64,000 bases of DNA from Tubulanus polymorphus (Eukaryota > Nemertea > Palaeonemertea > Tubulaniformes > Tubulanidae): assembly GCF_964204645.1 (NCBI RefSeq), contig NC_134028.1, forward strand, positions 8,535,001-8,599,000, read 5' to 3'. Positions 31,889-62,804 of this stretch are shown here, piece after piece (position 1 is the first letter of the stretch; the number at the start of each line of letters is the position of its first letter). The translations under genes were made by a program, and so were the position numbers. A model generated the notes under the pieces. It searched no databases. It was not told the DNA's origin and saw only the letters and a program-made list of their open reading frames with translations.

Positions 31889-34800
31889 ATGGCGGAATTC
31901 TGCGATGTCCGTCTCGCTCGAATTATCGTACTTGGAATATCATTCATGTTGATCTTTACTGCATTTAAAACATGTTGTATGATTGAGGTAATTAAATTGA
32001 AATACATAAATGCACTGAATTTTCTAGGTATGGTTTCATTTGGCAATCGGTTAATCCTAATTACTTATGGGTCAGGTTCCACGTTTATGGGCTTTGCTTC
32101 TGGACCACACTTGATTCGTATTTCATTTCGACAATTACTGTTGTGAATATAATATTGATCCTTGATCAACGGTTGACTACGGTTTAATGCTAAATCCACG
32201 TAGCTTGGATCCTTGTTCACAGGTGTGGAGTTAATTCCAGATTGACAGTTGCAGGTTTGATTTTGCTAAATCAATGTGACCCTCGTTGTAGTAGTAGCGA
32301 GTTTATCTTGACGGGACATTTTCGGGAGTTGTATCCGTCATAAAGCAAGTTTGATTTGATACTTGATTTCCACCAGGTAGTTTGACGGTTGTGGACACCC
32401 CGGTAGTTTCTATCACAGTTGTTGGTGAGATTAGGTTTCATTTTGTAGCAAACGGTAATCGAAGGAGCAATAAACGAACCAAACAGTACATTCCATTATA
32501 TTTCTTAGACCTAGACGTTTATAGCCCGAACCTATTACTTAGGTCCATAGATGAATAAGAATAACAAGTAGTCGAGGTTAAGCCGTATATTTTCTAATTA
32601 ATTTCAGTTTTATGGACGGCGCAAGGAAGTTACTTGACTATCAATTCTGATTCTGCTACAATTCCGATAACAAGTGGCATCTTCTGGGCGTTGTACCAGA
32701 CCAGGTGGGCGCTGTTAAGGATTCGTTTTTGAGAGTAAACAAAATAAAAGAAATTGATGCAGTATCATTGAATACAGTTCATACGGTTAAAATTCTTCCA
32801 GAATCTCATTGTATTAAATTAGGCAGCCAGAAAAATTCATCCCAATCAGTCGCTTGCCGGTTCAGACTGAATGGAAGATTGTTTGGATGAACCGGAACCG
32901 AATTTCCAATTATGTACTTCGATTTAAAAATATTCTGTTAACTCGACCGCCGATCACACATCTATATCTGTACTTCGATTTCCGATTTCAAAATCAAACC
33001 CCCTGTTTCGCTCCCGGCAGGTGTGGTGGGTCTGTAAGGGACACTCAATCGAAAAATCAAACAAAATTTACCAGCCAAATAAATAAATAATGGGGACAAT
33101 CCCTATTTTAAGATCAAAAGAAAAAAAAAAAAAAAAAGATTCGTAACGGCCTTCACTCTGTTCGATGGCTATGGAGAGCACAAGGATCACAGGACTCTGT
33201 GCAACTGAAGAAGAGCTCGGTGAATAAAGTCTTACATTGTGAATGAACATGTTCTCTCTCTCTTTTTCAGTTTGTTGTTCGGAAACCTTTACGTCTATTT
33301 TACATTCAAAGGCAATATAACGGTGGATGCCGAAACTAGGACCACGTTATTTTCAGTATTTACAGCAGTTTGCGTGGCGGGCGTTTTAACATTCACCATA
33401 TTATTTAGTTTGAAAGATCGAATTAACAACGTTGAATCTGCACAATTGGAAGACGCAATTAATTCAGTGTATGACTTCCTTCAGTGTATGACTCTTTTCA
33501 ATATAAAATGTATATTTGATAAATATGATAATTTCGTTCGTTCCACAGCGAACAAGACGACCGCAGTCCAGGCCCAGTACAAGCCCTCAGTGAGTTCACA
33601 TCATTCATTCCCTCTCGAATGCTGGCTAACTGCATCTATTTCTTGCTTTTTCTTTATGTTTACTTTACAGAAAAATCATTTCAGTTATTCCTAACAGGAC
33701 GTATGATGCTGCTTAGTATTACATTTGGATTCACAGGTATGAATATACTTATTATCATTTATTTTTGTTTTCATCACGATCGTCTTTTTGAAAATACCTA
33801 TTCCGGAGATGTTAGATATAGAGTAACCCTCGCATTCAGCGTCTGAATGCGAGGTCTGTTGTTATACGCTGGTAGAAAGTTCAAGTAACCGAACATCTAT
33901 AAAAGCAATAACGACATGAATCTCATTTCCTAAATGAGAATGAACGGACATTTTTGGGATCATACCTCCGTCAGAACTGTCCCCCTTTACATTACTATCA
34001 ACAATTCTTTTTTTCATTTCGATATTCCAGGTCTTACGCTCACATTCTGCAGTGGTGTTTACGGTACAAGTATCGGTCATTCGAAACGGTTTGGTACCGA
34101 TGCTAAAGGTCTGATCGGAATTTGTGGAATATTCATCGGAGCTGGTGAAATTTTCGGTAATCATTTCGTAAACAATCTTCGACATTTTTGAAAAATGAGC
34201 TCATATTTCTTTCTGTGTACACCAGGCGGCGCTCTATTTGGTTTATGCGGTAAATGGATGAGACGATTTGGCAGAGATCCGATCATAGTGTTTGGTTTTC
34301 TCGTAAATATAACTATGTATTATCTGATATTTTTGAATCTTCCACAAATGTCGCCCATCGAGGAAACACACGGTGATGTGTATGTGAATTTCGGGTGAGT
34401 ATTCGATTTTTTTCATAAAGCACCCTCTCGCAATGCCAAGAACGTTTTATCTATATTTCATATATTTCTATATACATTGATTATGTTCTATATACATTAT
34501 TTTTCAAAGTCAAATTGACGGAAAGGACAGCTCGAGTATCGTAACTGTCTTATAGATTCTATAATTGGAAAGACAATCTCTACCAAATCTTGAAACGGAA
34601 TCTATTTTCAGATACTATTCGAAGTATCTGGCGGTAATGTGTGGATTTTTAGCGGGTTTGGGTGACAGTAGCTATAATACGCAGGTATATTTATAGAAAG
34701 CAGTATCAAAATTACATCGAGCACTTTCTATGTTATCACTTTGCGAAAACGATAAATTAGAATAAGATCATCAAATTAACCGTAACATAAACGCTTTCCA

Positions 34801-35656
34801 ATCACTTGATTTGGTATTTTTCAGGTTTATTCCATTCTCGGGGCATTGTATCCTGATGACAGTGCGCCTGCATTTGCTCTTTATAAATTTGTTCAGGTAA
34901 CGTTCACCCTACACAAATACTCATTTATTTCTTTCGGTTTCCAAATCATTTAAATCAGCAAAGCTTTTCTAACTGCGATGAAAATCTTCAAAACTTTCGA
35001 ATGAGGGCGAGATAAAAAATATCAAAAGTTAGAAGTTACATGGCGAATTAGATGCGTGTTGCGTTTTTCGTTTGAAGCTGTTGAGATATTTCTATTTTTG
35101 TCTAGTCTTTGTTCGCTGCTGCCGGCTTTTTCTACAGCACAGTCCTAGAGCTTCAATTTCAGCTGTTGATTTTGGTCATAGGAACAACTTCAGCAACTCT
35201 GTCATTCATCGCAGTCGAATGGTCAACAATAAAAACGATTCGCAGTGAGTTTGAATAACAGGGGTTGTCGATAAAAATAAAATTGTATATACCAAAGTCT
35301 GTATATTCTTTGCTTTGATCAATTCGAGGTATATTCGTACTTCCCGCCAAGTAATTCGTTCAAAGTGCGTGTTAAAACAGTTGTATTATAAGTATACCAC
35401 TTTCAACGGTAGAACGTATGAAATTGTCTATGTTTGAATGAAACTACATGTATTTTGTTAGACGAAACATATTGAGCAATATAAGCAATGAAAATAGATG
35501 GCAAATGATAATTAATCGGTTATGCACCCAAAGCCATTTGGTATTAGCCTGGGATTGGAAAAAGATTTTTGAAAAATTGCAGATAAGCCGCCGCAGAGTG
35601 AAATGCTAATGCCGGACGTCAGTAAAGGACAAGCAACCGAACAAACTGAGGTGTGA
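31889..35656 (+). pseudogene. MFSD11-like: MFSD11/UNC-93-like transporter, copy E (internal deletion of exons 2-4)
   Basis: Exon 1 (31889-31987) is intact but reads FTAFKTCCMIE. Exon 2 starts at 32449 and keeps 45 nt to 32493, then jumps to sequence homologous to the end of intron 4; the last 20 nt of exon 2, all of exon 3 and all of exon 4 are gone. Exons 5-14 are intact: 32608-32704, 33271-33468, 33549-33589, 33671-33736, 34031-34156, 34226-34394, 34612-34684, 34825-34896, 35106-35244, 35583-35656. Reading on from the cut exon 2 meets TAG at 32506. Splicing exon 1 directly to exon 5 shifts the frame. The missing part encodes helices 2-3 of the transporter. All downstream exons remain open with good splice sites, so the lesion is recent, or an N-terminally shortened product starting downstream is still made. 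Called a pseudogene with that caveat. Confidence 0.8.
32885..33116 (+). repeat. Dispersed repeat R3, copy 2 (intron 5 of E)
   Basis: It shares GTACTTCGATTT, CGACCGCCGATCACAC, TTTCGCTCCCGGCAGGTG and CAATCCCTATTTTAAG with the copy in intron 6 of B, but sits in a different intron, so the two are independent insertions. A run of about 20 A follows at 33118-33137, as expected for a retroposed tail. Confidence 0.7.
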
Positions 35657-36920
35657 AGAATCCACCGTCACAAGCATCAAGTCAAAATTGCAGCGTTTTT
35701 ACTTTATAAGGAGGCTCATTATAGGGGAAATGCTAAGGACTATTAACTGTGATATAAGTAATTTGAGTAATACAAATGGTAATGAATCTTTAGTAGAGCA
35801 ATATAGTATCTTAATCTGATACAGTGTGGGCAAGGATAGTAACCATAGTAATTTGCTAGTAATATGTATTACTTTAAAGTAAGCGAGAGTAATATGAAGT
35901 AATATGTAGAGACAGATAGTAATGTATAGTAATATGAAGTAATATGGAGTAATCCATGGTAATCTATAAAACGAAGTCACTTTTTACTGGAGGCGAAGCT
36001 CTAAACAGCACGAGCGCCGAAGGCGGGACGCCCAAAATGGGGTCTGGGTGTCATCCCCCAGAAGGGATAGTAAAAAGAAGTGTTAAAATGTATTATGAGA
36101 GATTCTGTATAGCACAAATCGTTGTACTGTAGCAGTAAGGAAGTTCTAAGTATTTCTTTTTATTGCAACTGGATATGAGAATTTAGATTTTACAAAAAGA
36201 CTTTCAAATTCCATCCTTGCGAATGTGGCTACGCACTCTGGGTATGAATTAGAGCCAGAGGAGTGAGTTGGTCCTGGTCCATTGATGATCTCATGAAATT
36301 GTCTGACGTCGCCTCATGCTGACGCTATTTCATTTCAGACCTCGTTTTGCTCGTTTTTATGTTTGCGGAAATAATATTCTTTCATTTTATGACATATGTT
36401 ATAATCGTCTATGTTTGGTACCATATTGTGGAATATTTTGTTACATTTTTGATTCTGTTTTGTGCTTATTTCATTATACCATATTTCCTTATTGTTCTAT
36501 TAATTTGTAATAATTCTGTTCACCGATTTGTTTGACTTCTGAATTTGGTTTATATATGTTTCATTCTGTAATGTTGTCGCTTGTCGACCTGGGAGATTTA
36601 TTAGGTTATAATAAATCGCTTGTCATATCCATATATCCAAAGCTTCTTGTTTGAATTGTATTGACATCGGACATGGAACAACGCCTTACACAGTCTATGT
36701 ACTTCATAATCTATCATTTTGTATGGTTGAAAATGGGGGAAAAAACTAATCTAAAGAGAAAAAAAGAAAATAAAGGGTACCAAGTAAATAGGATGCGCAC
36801 GACCTCCGTGCTTTTACTAAATCCACCCCTGTTGTTCGAATGATTGTGTTTCTGTTTGTTCTCTGAAATTCCGGCATCTCTGGACCAGGTAGGGCATGAC
36901 CTGGCTGTTGAATTTGGTTT
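35657..36920. other. Spacer downstream of copy E with an (AGTAATAT)n-like tract
   Basis: From about 35745 to 35965 the sequence is an imperfect repeat of AGTAAT and AGTAATATGA. The first 90 bp after the stop (GGAGGCTCATTATAG and TGTGATATAAGTAATTTGAG) recur after relic F near 41001-41090, so the duplication that produced F included 3' flank. A GC-rich patch follows at 35985-36065. Frames at 36316-36535 are two shadows of low-complexity T-rich DNA. No gene is supported. Confidence 0.5.
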
Positions 36921-37569
36921 GCGTCACGGCCTATCTTGGGACTGGTTGTGCTTCACGATTCGATATGAATAAGTTTTTTTAAGAAGAGGTGTTTTTCGGT
37001 ATCGTCTGATTCAATACGGTCAGAAATTTAGAAAATAATCCAAAGACATCTTCAGAAAGTTACAGTCAATAACAGGATATTTCCAATCTTTTTGAGGCGC
37101 CTTCCTTAAAGTGACGTATATTTTTTAAACTGTAACTGTATCCGATTGTTGCAGCCGAGAAGAATAAAATAAACACCATTAGAAAAAAGAACTTGTCACC
37201 TTTCTAACGATACATGACTTAAATTTTTGAAGCATAAGAGGGATGGACTACAATGAATCGCACTAAAGGTTTTAAGTTTTAAAAAAATGTGAAAATCTGT
37301 CCAACAATGCGGGGCCTGTGGGATCGCTTCAAAATGGCGCCTGGAAACTAGAAACTTCCCTATTCTACACAAGCAATAGAAACTGGGCATGTATCGACAC
37401 AATATCTATAAAGCCTTTCTAAGCCTAAACAAAATTATTCTATTTCCTTCAGCAACCTATACAAATTACTTAAGCCTTGGGGGACGAACCGAGGGTCAAT
37501 CAATATCAAGACACTTAAGATATGTAGATATTGGGGTTAAGTAAAATCCTAGAATATTCGGCAGAAATC
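36921..37569 (+). repeat. Direct repeat unit X, copy 1
   Basis: This 650-bp block (GCGTCACGGCCTATCT at the start, CCTAGAATATTCGG near the end, AATGGCGCCTGGAAACTAG within) is repeated at 39215-40044. The second copy carries about 200 bp more in its middle. Identity by eye is very high in the last 450 bp. No ORF is supported. Confidence 0.85.
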
Positions 37570-37570
37570 T

Positions 37571-39023
37571 ATGGTGGCTGATAAGGGCCATAGCGTAAAA
37601 TTGCTGGTATGTAAATGAGGGCGCCAGAACGCCAGAACGCCAAAACGAAAATAACGTCCAATTTTCTCTAAAAGTTCGTTTTGGCGCGCCAAAACAAAGA
37701 AAATTCCGTTTTGGCGCCCCCGCCAAAACGAACTTTCGTTTTGGCGCCCGTCCAATTTTCTCTGAAAGTTCGTTTTGGCGCGCCAAAACGGAGAAAATTC
37801 CGTTTTGGCGACCCCGCCAAAACGAACTTTCATTTTGGCGCCCCCGCCAAAACGAACTTTCGTTTTGGCGCCCCCGCCAAAACAACGAAAAACGTCGAAA
37901 TTTCTCTGAAAGTTATGGTGGCTGATAAGGGCCATAGCGTAAAATTCCTGGTATGTAAATGAGGGCGCCAGAACGCCAGAACGCCAGAACGCCAAAACGA
38001 AAAAAAAACGTCCAATTTTCTCTAAAAGTTCGTTTTGGCGCGCCAAAACAAAGAAAATTCCGTTTTGGCGCCCGCGCCAAAACAACGAAAAACGTCCAAT
38101 TTTCTCTGAAAGTTCGTTTTGGCGCGCTAAAACGGAGAAAATTCCGTTTTGGCGCCCCCGCCAAAACGAACTTTAATTTTGGCGCCCCCGCCAAAACAAC
38201 GAAAAACGTCGAAATTTCTCTAAAAGTTCGTTTTGGCGCGCCAAAACAACGAATATTCCGTTTTGGCACCCCCGCCAAAACGAACTTTCGTTTTTGCGAC
38301 CCCGCCAAAACAACGAAAAACGTCCAATTTTCTCTGAAAGTTATGGTGGCTGATAAGGGCCATAGCGTAAAATTCCTGGTATGTAAATAAGGACGCCAGA
38401 ACGCCAGAACGCCAGAACGCCAAAACAAAAAAAAACGTCCAATTTTCTCTAAAAGTTCGTTTTGGCGCGCCAAAACAAAGAAAATTCCGTTTTGGCGCCC
38501 TCGCCAAAACAACGAAAAACGTCGAAATTTCTCTGAAAGTTCGTTTTGGCGCGCCAAAATGGAGAATATTCCGTTTTGGCGCCCCCGCCAAAACGAACTT
38601 TAAACCACGTAAAATAATTCTATATATACGTAAAATATTTTCATATATGCAAATTTATGCAAATTACACACAAGATCAACGCGCCAAATTGAAAAATAAT
38701 TTTACTGTGGTTGAATGCTTGTTTTGGCGGGGGCGCTTAAATGAAAGTTCGTTTTGGCGGCGGCGCCAAAACGAACTTTCAGAGAAAATTGGACGTTTTT
38801 CGTTGTTTTGGCGGGGGCGCCAAAACGAAAGGTCGTTTTGGCGGGGGCGCCAAAATGAAAGTTCGTTTTGGCGGGAGCGCCAAAACGGAATTTTCTTTGT
38901 TTTGGCGTGCCAAAACGAACTTTTAGAGAAAATTGGATGTTTTTTTCGTTTTGGCGTTCTGGCGTTCTGGCGCCCTCATTTACATACCAGGAATTTTACG
39001 CTATGGCCCTTATCAGCCACCAT
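37571..39023. mobile_element. Large fold-back element FB with E2F-like palindrome array (1.45 kb)
   Basis: The terminal word ATGGTGGCTGATAAGGGCC starts at 37571 and is repeated in the same direction at 37915 and 38343, and in inverted form ending at 39023. Between them CCAGAACGC repeats and palindromes of two kinds alternate: TTTTGGCGCGCCAAAA and TTTTGGCGCCCCCGCCAAAA, joined by AACGAACTTTC or ACGTCCAATTTTCTCT. A hand count gives over 40 TTTGGCG or CGCCAAA words. The direction of the array flips in an AT-rich patch near 38600-38700. Long open frames here are translations of the repeat and not genes. It lies between repeat units X and Y. No transposase is encoded, so movement would need help from elsewhere. 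Confidence 0.85.
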
Positions 39024-39024
39024 A

Positions 39025-39212
39025 GCATTTGGTCAAAGGACGACAAATGAAAATACTCATCAGACTTGGCCAACTTCAACAAGATCAGTGGACACATCAG
39101 CGAAGGTCATTCTCGAAGAGACCCACATTAGAGCTGATAAGAAAGTTAGAACACCCAGACACTTACGAATATCTTTATTCTCGTTGAACATTGAACGTTT
39201 CCGCAAATGACT
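39025..39212 (+). repeat. Direct repeat unit Y, copy 1
   Basis: GCATTTGGTCAAAGGACGAC through TTTCCGCAAATGAC is repeated at 40224-40411. Unit X copy 2 follows immediately. Confidence 0.85.
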
Positions 39213-39214
39213 TA

Positions 39215-40044
39215 GCGTCACGGCCTATCTCGGGACTGGTCGTGCTTCACGATTCGATATGAATAAGTTTTTTAGGAAGAGGTGTTTTTTAGTTACGTCT
39301 TATTCAATAAGGTCAGAAATTTAAAAAATAATCCCAAAAAATCTTTAGAATTTAGAAAATTGCCATGAAAATAGCGTAGTACGCGTATGTAGAAAAATCG
39401 ACGGTCGCGTGCGCATTGCGCTTGACTCAACCGGTGGCCACGCGCGATTCTATGAAGATATTTTTAAGAAAGTAGGATCAACAAAATCTTTAGATAAAAC
39501 TCTATCCTCAATGAAAAATTCTACATTGTATCTCAAAACATGAAATAACACAAAATTACCGATCTTTTTGAGGCGCCCTCCTTAAAGTGACGTATATTTT
39601 TTAAACTGTAACTGTATCCGATTGTTGCAGCCGAGAATAATAAGATAAACACCATCACAAAATAGAAATTGTCACCTTTCTAACGATACATGACTTAAAT
39701 TTTTGAAGCAAAAGAGGGATGGACTACAATGAATCGCGCTAAAGGTTTTTAGTTTAAAAAATATGAAAATCTGTCCAACAATGCGGGGCCTGTGGGACCG
39801 CTTCAAAATGGCGCCTGGAAACTAGAAACTTCCCTATTCTACACAAGCAATAGAAACTGGGCATGTATCGATACAATATCTATAAAGCCTTTCTAAGCCT
39901 AAACAAAATTATTCTATTTCCTTCAGCAACCTATACAAATTACTTAAGCCTTGGGGGACGAACCGCGGGGTCAATCAATATCAAGACACTTAAGATATGT
40001 AGATATTGGGGTTAAGTAAAATCCTAGAATATTCGGAAGAAATC
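39215..40044 (+). repeat. Direct repeat unit X, copy 2
   Basis: Second copy of the 36921-37569 block, with an additional stretch at about 39350-39560 that copy 1 lacks. It is followed by 180 bp (40045-40223) that occupy the place held by the fold-back element in the first unit. Confidence 0.85.
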
Positions 40045-40223
40045 CGTTATAGGTACATGTAGTTTAGGAGCCTTAGGCTTTAGTGACCTTCGGGGGATTA
40101 TATTCTCGGAAGGGGGAAGGAAAAAATAATAGTGATAATCCGGAGGAAATCAATAGGGTTTTCTGTGAAACGGAAGAAAACCCTAATTACAGGGAAGCCA
40201 AGTGATTTATTCCAATACCGTCC

Positions 40224-40411
40224 GCATTTGGTCTAAGGACGACAAATGAAAATACTCGTCAGACTTGGCCAACTTCAACAAGATCAGTGGACACATCAGC
40301 GAAAGTCATTCTCGAAAAGACCCACATTAGAGCTGATAAGAAAGTTAGAACACCCAGACACTTAGGAATATATTTATTCTCGTTGAACATTGAACGTTTC
40401 CGCAAATGACT
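40224..40411 (+). repeat. Direct repeat unit Y, copy 2
   Basis: Nearly identical to 39025-39212. It ends just before relic F of the transporter family. Confidence 0.85.
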
Positions 40412-40444
40412 AGTCAGTTAAAATGTAACATCATATTATATAAC

Positions 40445-40944
40445 TGACACTAACTATTCTTGACATGGCGCTGATAGCGACAAATACGCAAGTATCCAAC
40501 ATCAGAACTGTCTCTCTTACAATCAACCATTCTTCATTTTCGAATCTATTTGAAGTATATTCGTACATCCCGCCAAGTAATTCGTTCAATCTGCGTATTA
40601 AAACAGTTGTATATAAGTATTCACATTAATCTATCGCAAGTACGTGTGATGTTAATGTTTTTATAGAATTATTTTCTGAAAAGGAACAAATTGAGTAAAA
40701 TACGGAATAGTGATTAATGGTAAAGAATAATTAATTGGTTGTGCACCCAAAGCCATAATTGGAATAAACCTGTGATTGGAAAAAGCAGCACCTACTTACA
40801 TTTGAATTTGTAACTGTAACTGTAAATTATTAGTTCATATTTTAGATGAAAATGGGTTTTTGAAAAATTGCAGATAAGCCGCCGCAGAGTGAAATGCATA
40901 TGCCTGCCGATATTGGACAAGCAACCGAACAAACGGAGGTGTGA
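40445..40944 (+). pseudogene. MFSD11-like relic, copy F
   Basis: Three pieces of a transporter gene are joined: a 5' leader (CTTGACATGGCGCTGATAGC and following, about 40458-40497) matching the leaders of C and D; the end of intron 8 (about 40498-40545, matching E near 33965-34020); and the end of intron 13 plus exon 14 (40874-40944). Exon 14 is open, with an acceptor, and ends GQATEQTEV like D and E. All exons from 1 to 13 are missing. At least two large deletions are needed. It cannot encode a transporter. Confidence 0.8.
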
Positions 40945-42388
40945 AGACTCCCCGTCACAAGCTTTAAGTCAAAATTGCACTGTTTCAATTTTTCTAGTAT
41001 ATGAGGTGGCTCATTATAGGATACAAATGCTGAGCACTCTTGACTGATAACTGTGATATTAGTAATTTGAGTAATATAAATGGTAATGAATTTTTTTAGT
41101 AGAAGTATCTCATTTATAATGTTTTATAATAGAAACCTGCATCTAAACATTAAAATGTTGTTGTTATGTTTAAAACAATAAAAACCGTAGAGGTTTGTCA
41201 AAGATAGAATTTTTCAATTAAATCCATACGGACATTATATCAGCAAGGTCCACCAGAATACTAGAAGTGCAGGGTCCAATCTAAGAACTTGTCCGATTGC
41301 CCGGGACAAGTATATTCTAATCAGGGCAAGTAGGTTATCATTATAACTTGTCTCCCGGGCTAGTGCAATTTTATGTCACAAAGCTTTTTCCCCACTCGAT
41401 ACAACGGATGATAGTGCCACCAATCGGACTCCCTGTGTAGGGCAAGTAGCTTTTGGAGGCGGCAAGCGAAATTTCAGATATGCTTGCCCTCGGGCAAGTG
41501 GCCTTCATTCCTTAGATCGAACCCTGGAAGTGTAGTTTTCCGTGCGGGCGTTCTACCACAAGGTCCTTTCGAAAGAACTTTCTGAAAAGTTTAGCCAGTT
41601 GAAGTTCGATTTTTTATACTTCAAAACTCCTGCACTTGATTTCAAAGTTGGTAAGAGAGATAAGGTAAGATAAGATAATCTTATTACCCTCCTTCAATCC
41701 CTTGACGATTAATTTTAATTTTAAATTCCTTGAAATTAATATACATAGGATTATCACTTATTTTGAAAACTGTCTCTTGTGCAACTGGTCAGCGGAGAAT
41801 GCTCTCAACTATGCATAAATTTAGATAAAGGACAGACCGCAGTCATCAAAATTTTTTTTAAACTCTGGAAAGCCAAGAGCTAGCATATTTATCATTTAGA
41901 TACAGTTACAGAAATTTCGAATTTCCGGTTGAAAAGGAATCTGCACGGAAGTTGTCGATTTTGCCACATTTTTATTAGAATCTTAGAAATTGATTTAGAG
42001 TCAGGCGAAGTTGTTGGGTCGTGTTGTGTATGGTTCGTCATCCGGCGCCGGGATAAACCCGGGATAAACCCGCACACCCGGGACTCGAACCCGATTGACG
42101 TGTGTGTTGTTTACGGAAGTCGACAGTAGAAGGCGTGCCGGTGTCACGTGATCGCTAGGCTGTGAGTCTGAGTTCAATAGTGTGTCATTCATTCAGTATT
42201 CAGTTCAAAGCACCGTTACCAGTACTGGACGCAAAGGACGCGCGCTGATACCCTCCCGTTCGACACGAATAGAATGTCAATTTGTATGTGTGCTCGTGTG
42301 TTTTTATAATTCTCGCGAGATAAGTGCTTTTTTCAAGTTGGAATATAACACAAGATTTGTAGTGTAGGAATTATTATTAGCATTCAAA
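40945..42388. other. Spacer and 5' region upstream of the myosin gene
   Basis: The first part continues the 3' flank of F, with AATAAA at 41177-41182. A fold-back element follows (listed separately). From about 42000 the sequence becomes more GC-rich, with TGACGTG near 42096, CACGTG at 42145-42150 and GGACTCGAACC (near 42081, B-box-like on the minus strand). This is the likely promoter and 5' leader region of the myosin gene. An upstream noncoding exon cannot be placed. Confidence 0.4.
41270..41526. mobile_element. Inverted-repeat MITE with 6-bp target duplication
   Basis: Ends are CAGGGTCCAATCTAAGAAC on the left and the complement of CAGGGTTCGATCTAAGGAAT on the right; internal ACTTGCCC-type words are also inverted. 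GAAGTG flanks both sides (41264-41269 and 41527-41532). About 257 bp, no ORF. Confidence 0.8.

Positions 42389-62804
<20,416 letters not shown>

Noticed and set aside
35745-35965. CRISPR-like array
   Set aside because: The AGTAATAT words are too short and irregular, with no spacers of constant length; this is a simple-sequence tract.
37496-39210. Long overlapping open frames on both strands reading FWRGRQNESS-type repeats
   Set aside because: They are translations of the palindromic TTTTGGCG array of the fold-back element; open in several frames at once, with no non-repeat domain.
41892-42192. Short frames on both strands upstream of the myosin start
   Set aside because: They overlap the presumed promoter and leader, are mutually overlapping and match nothing.
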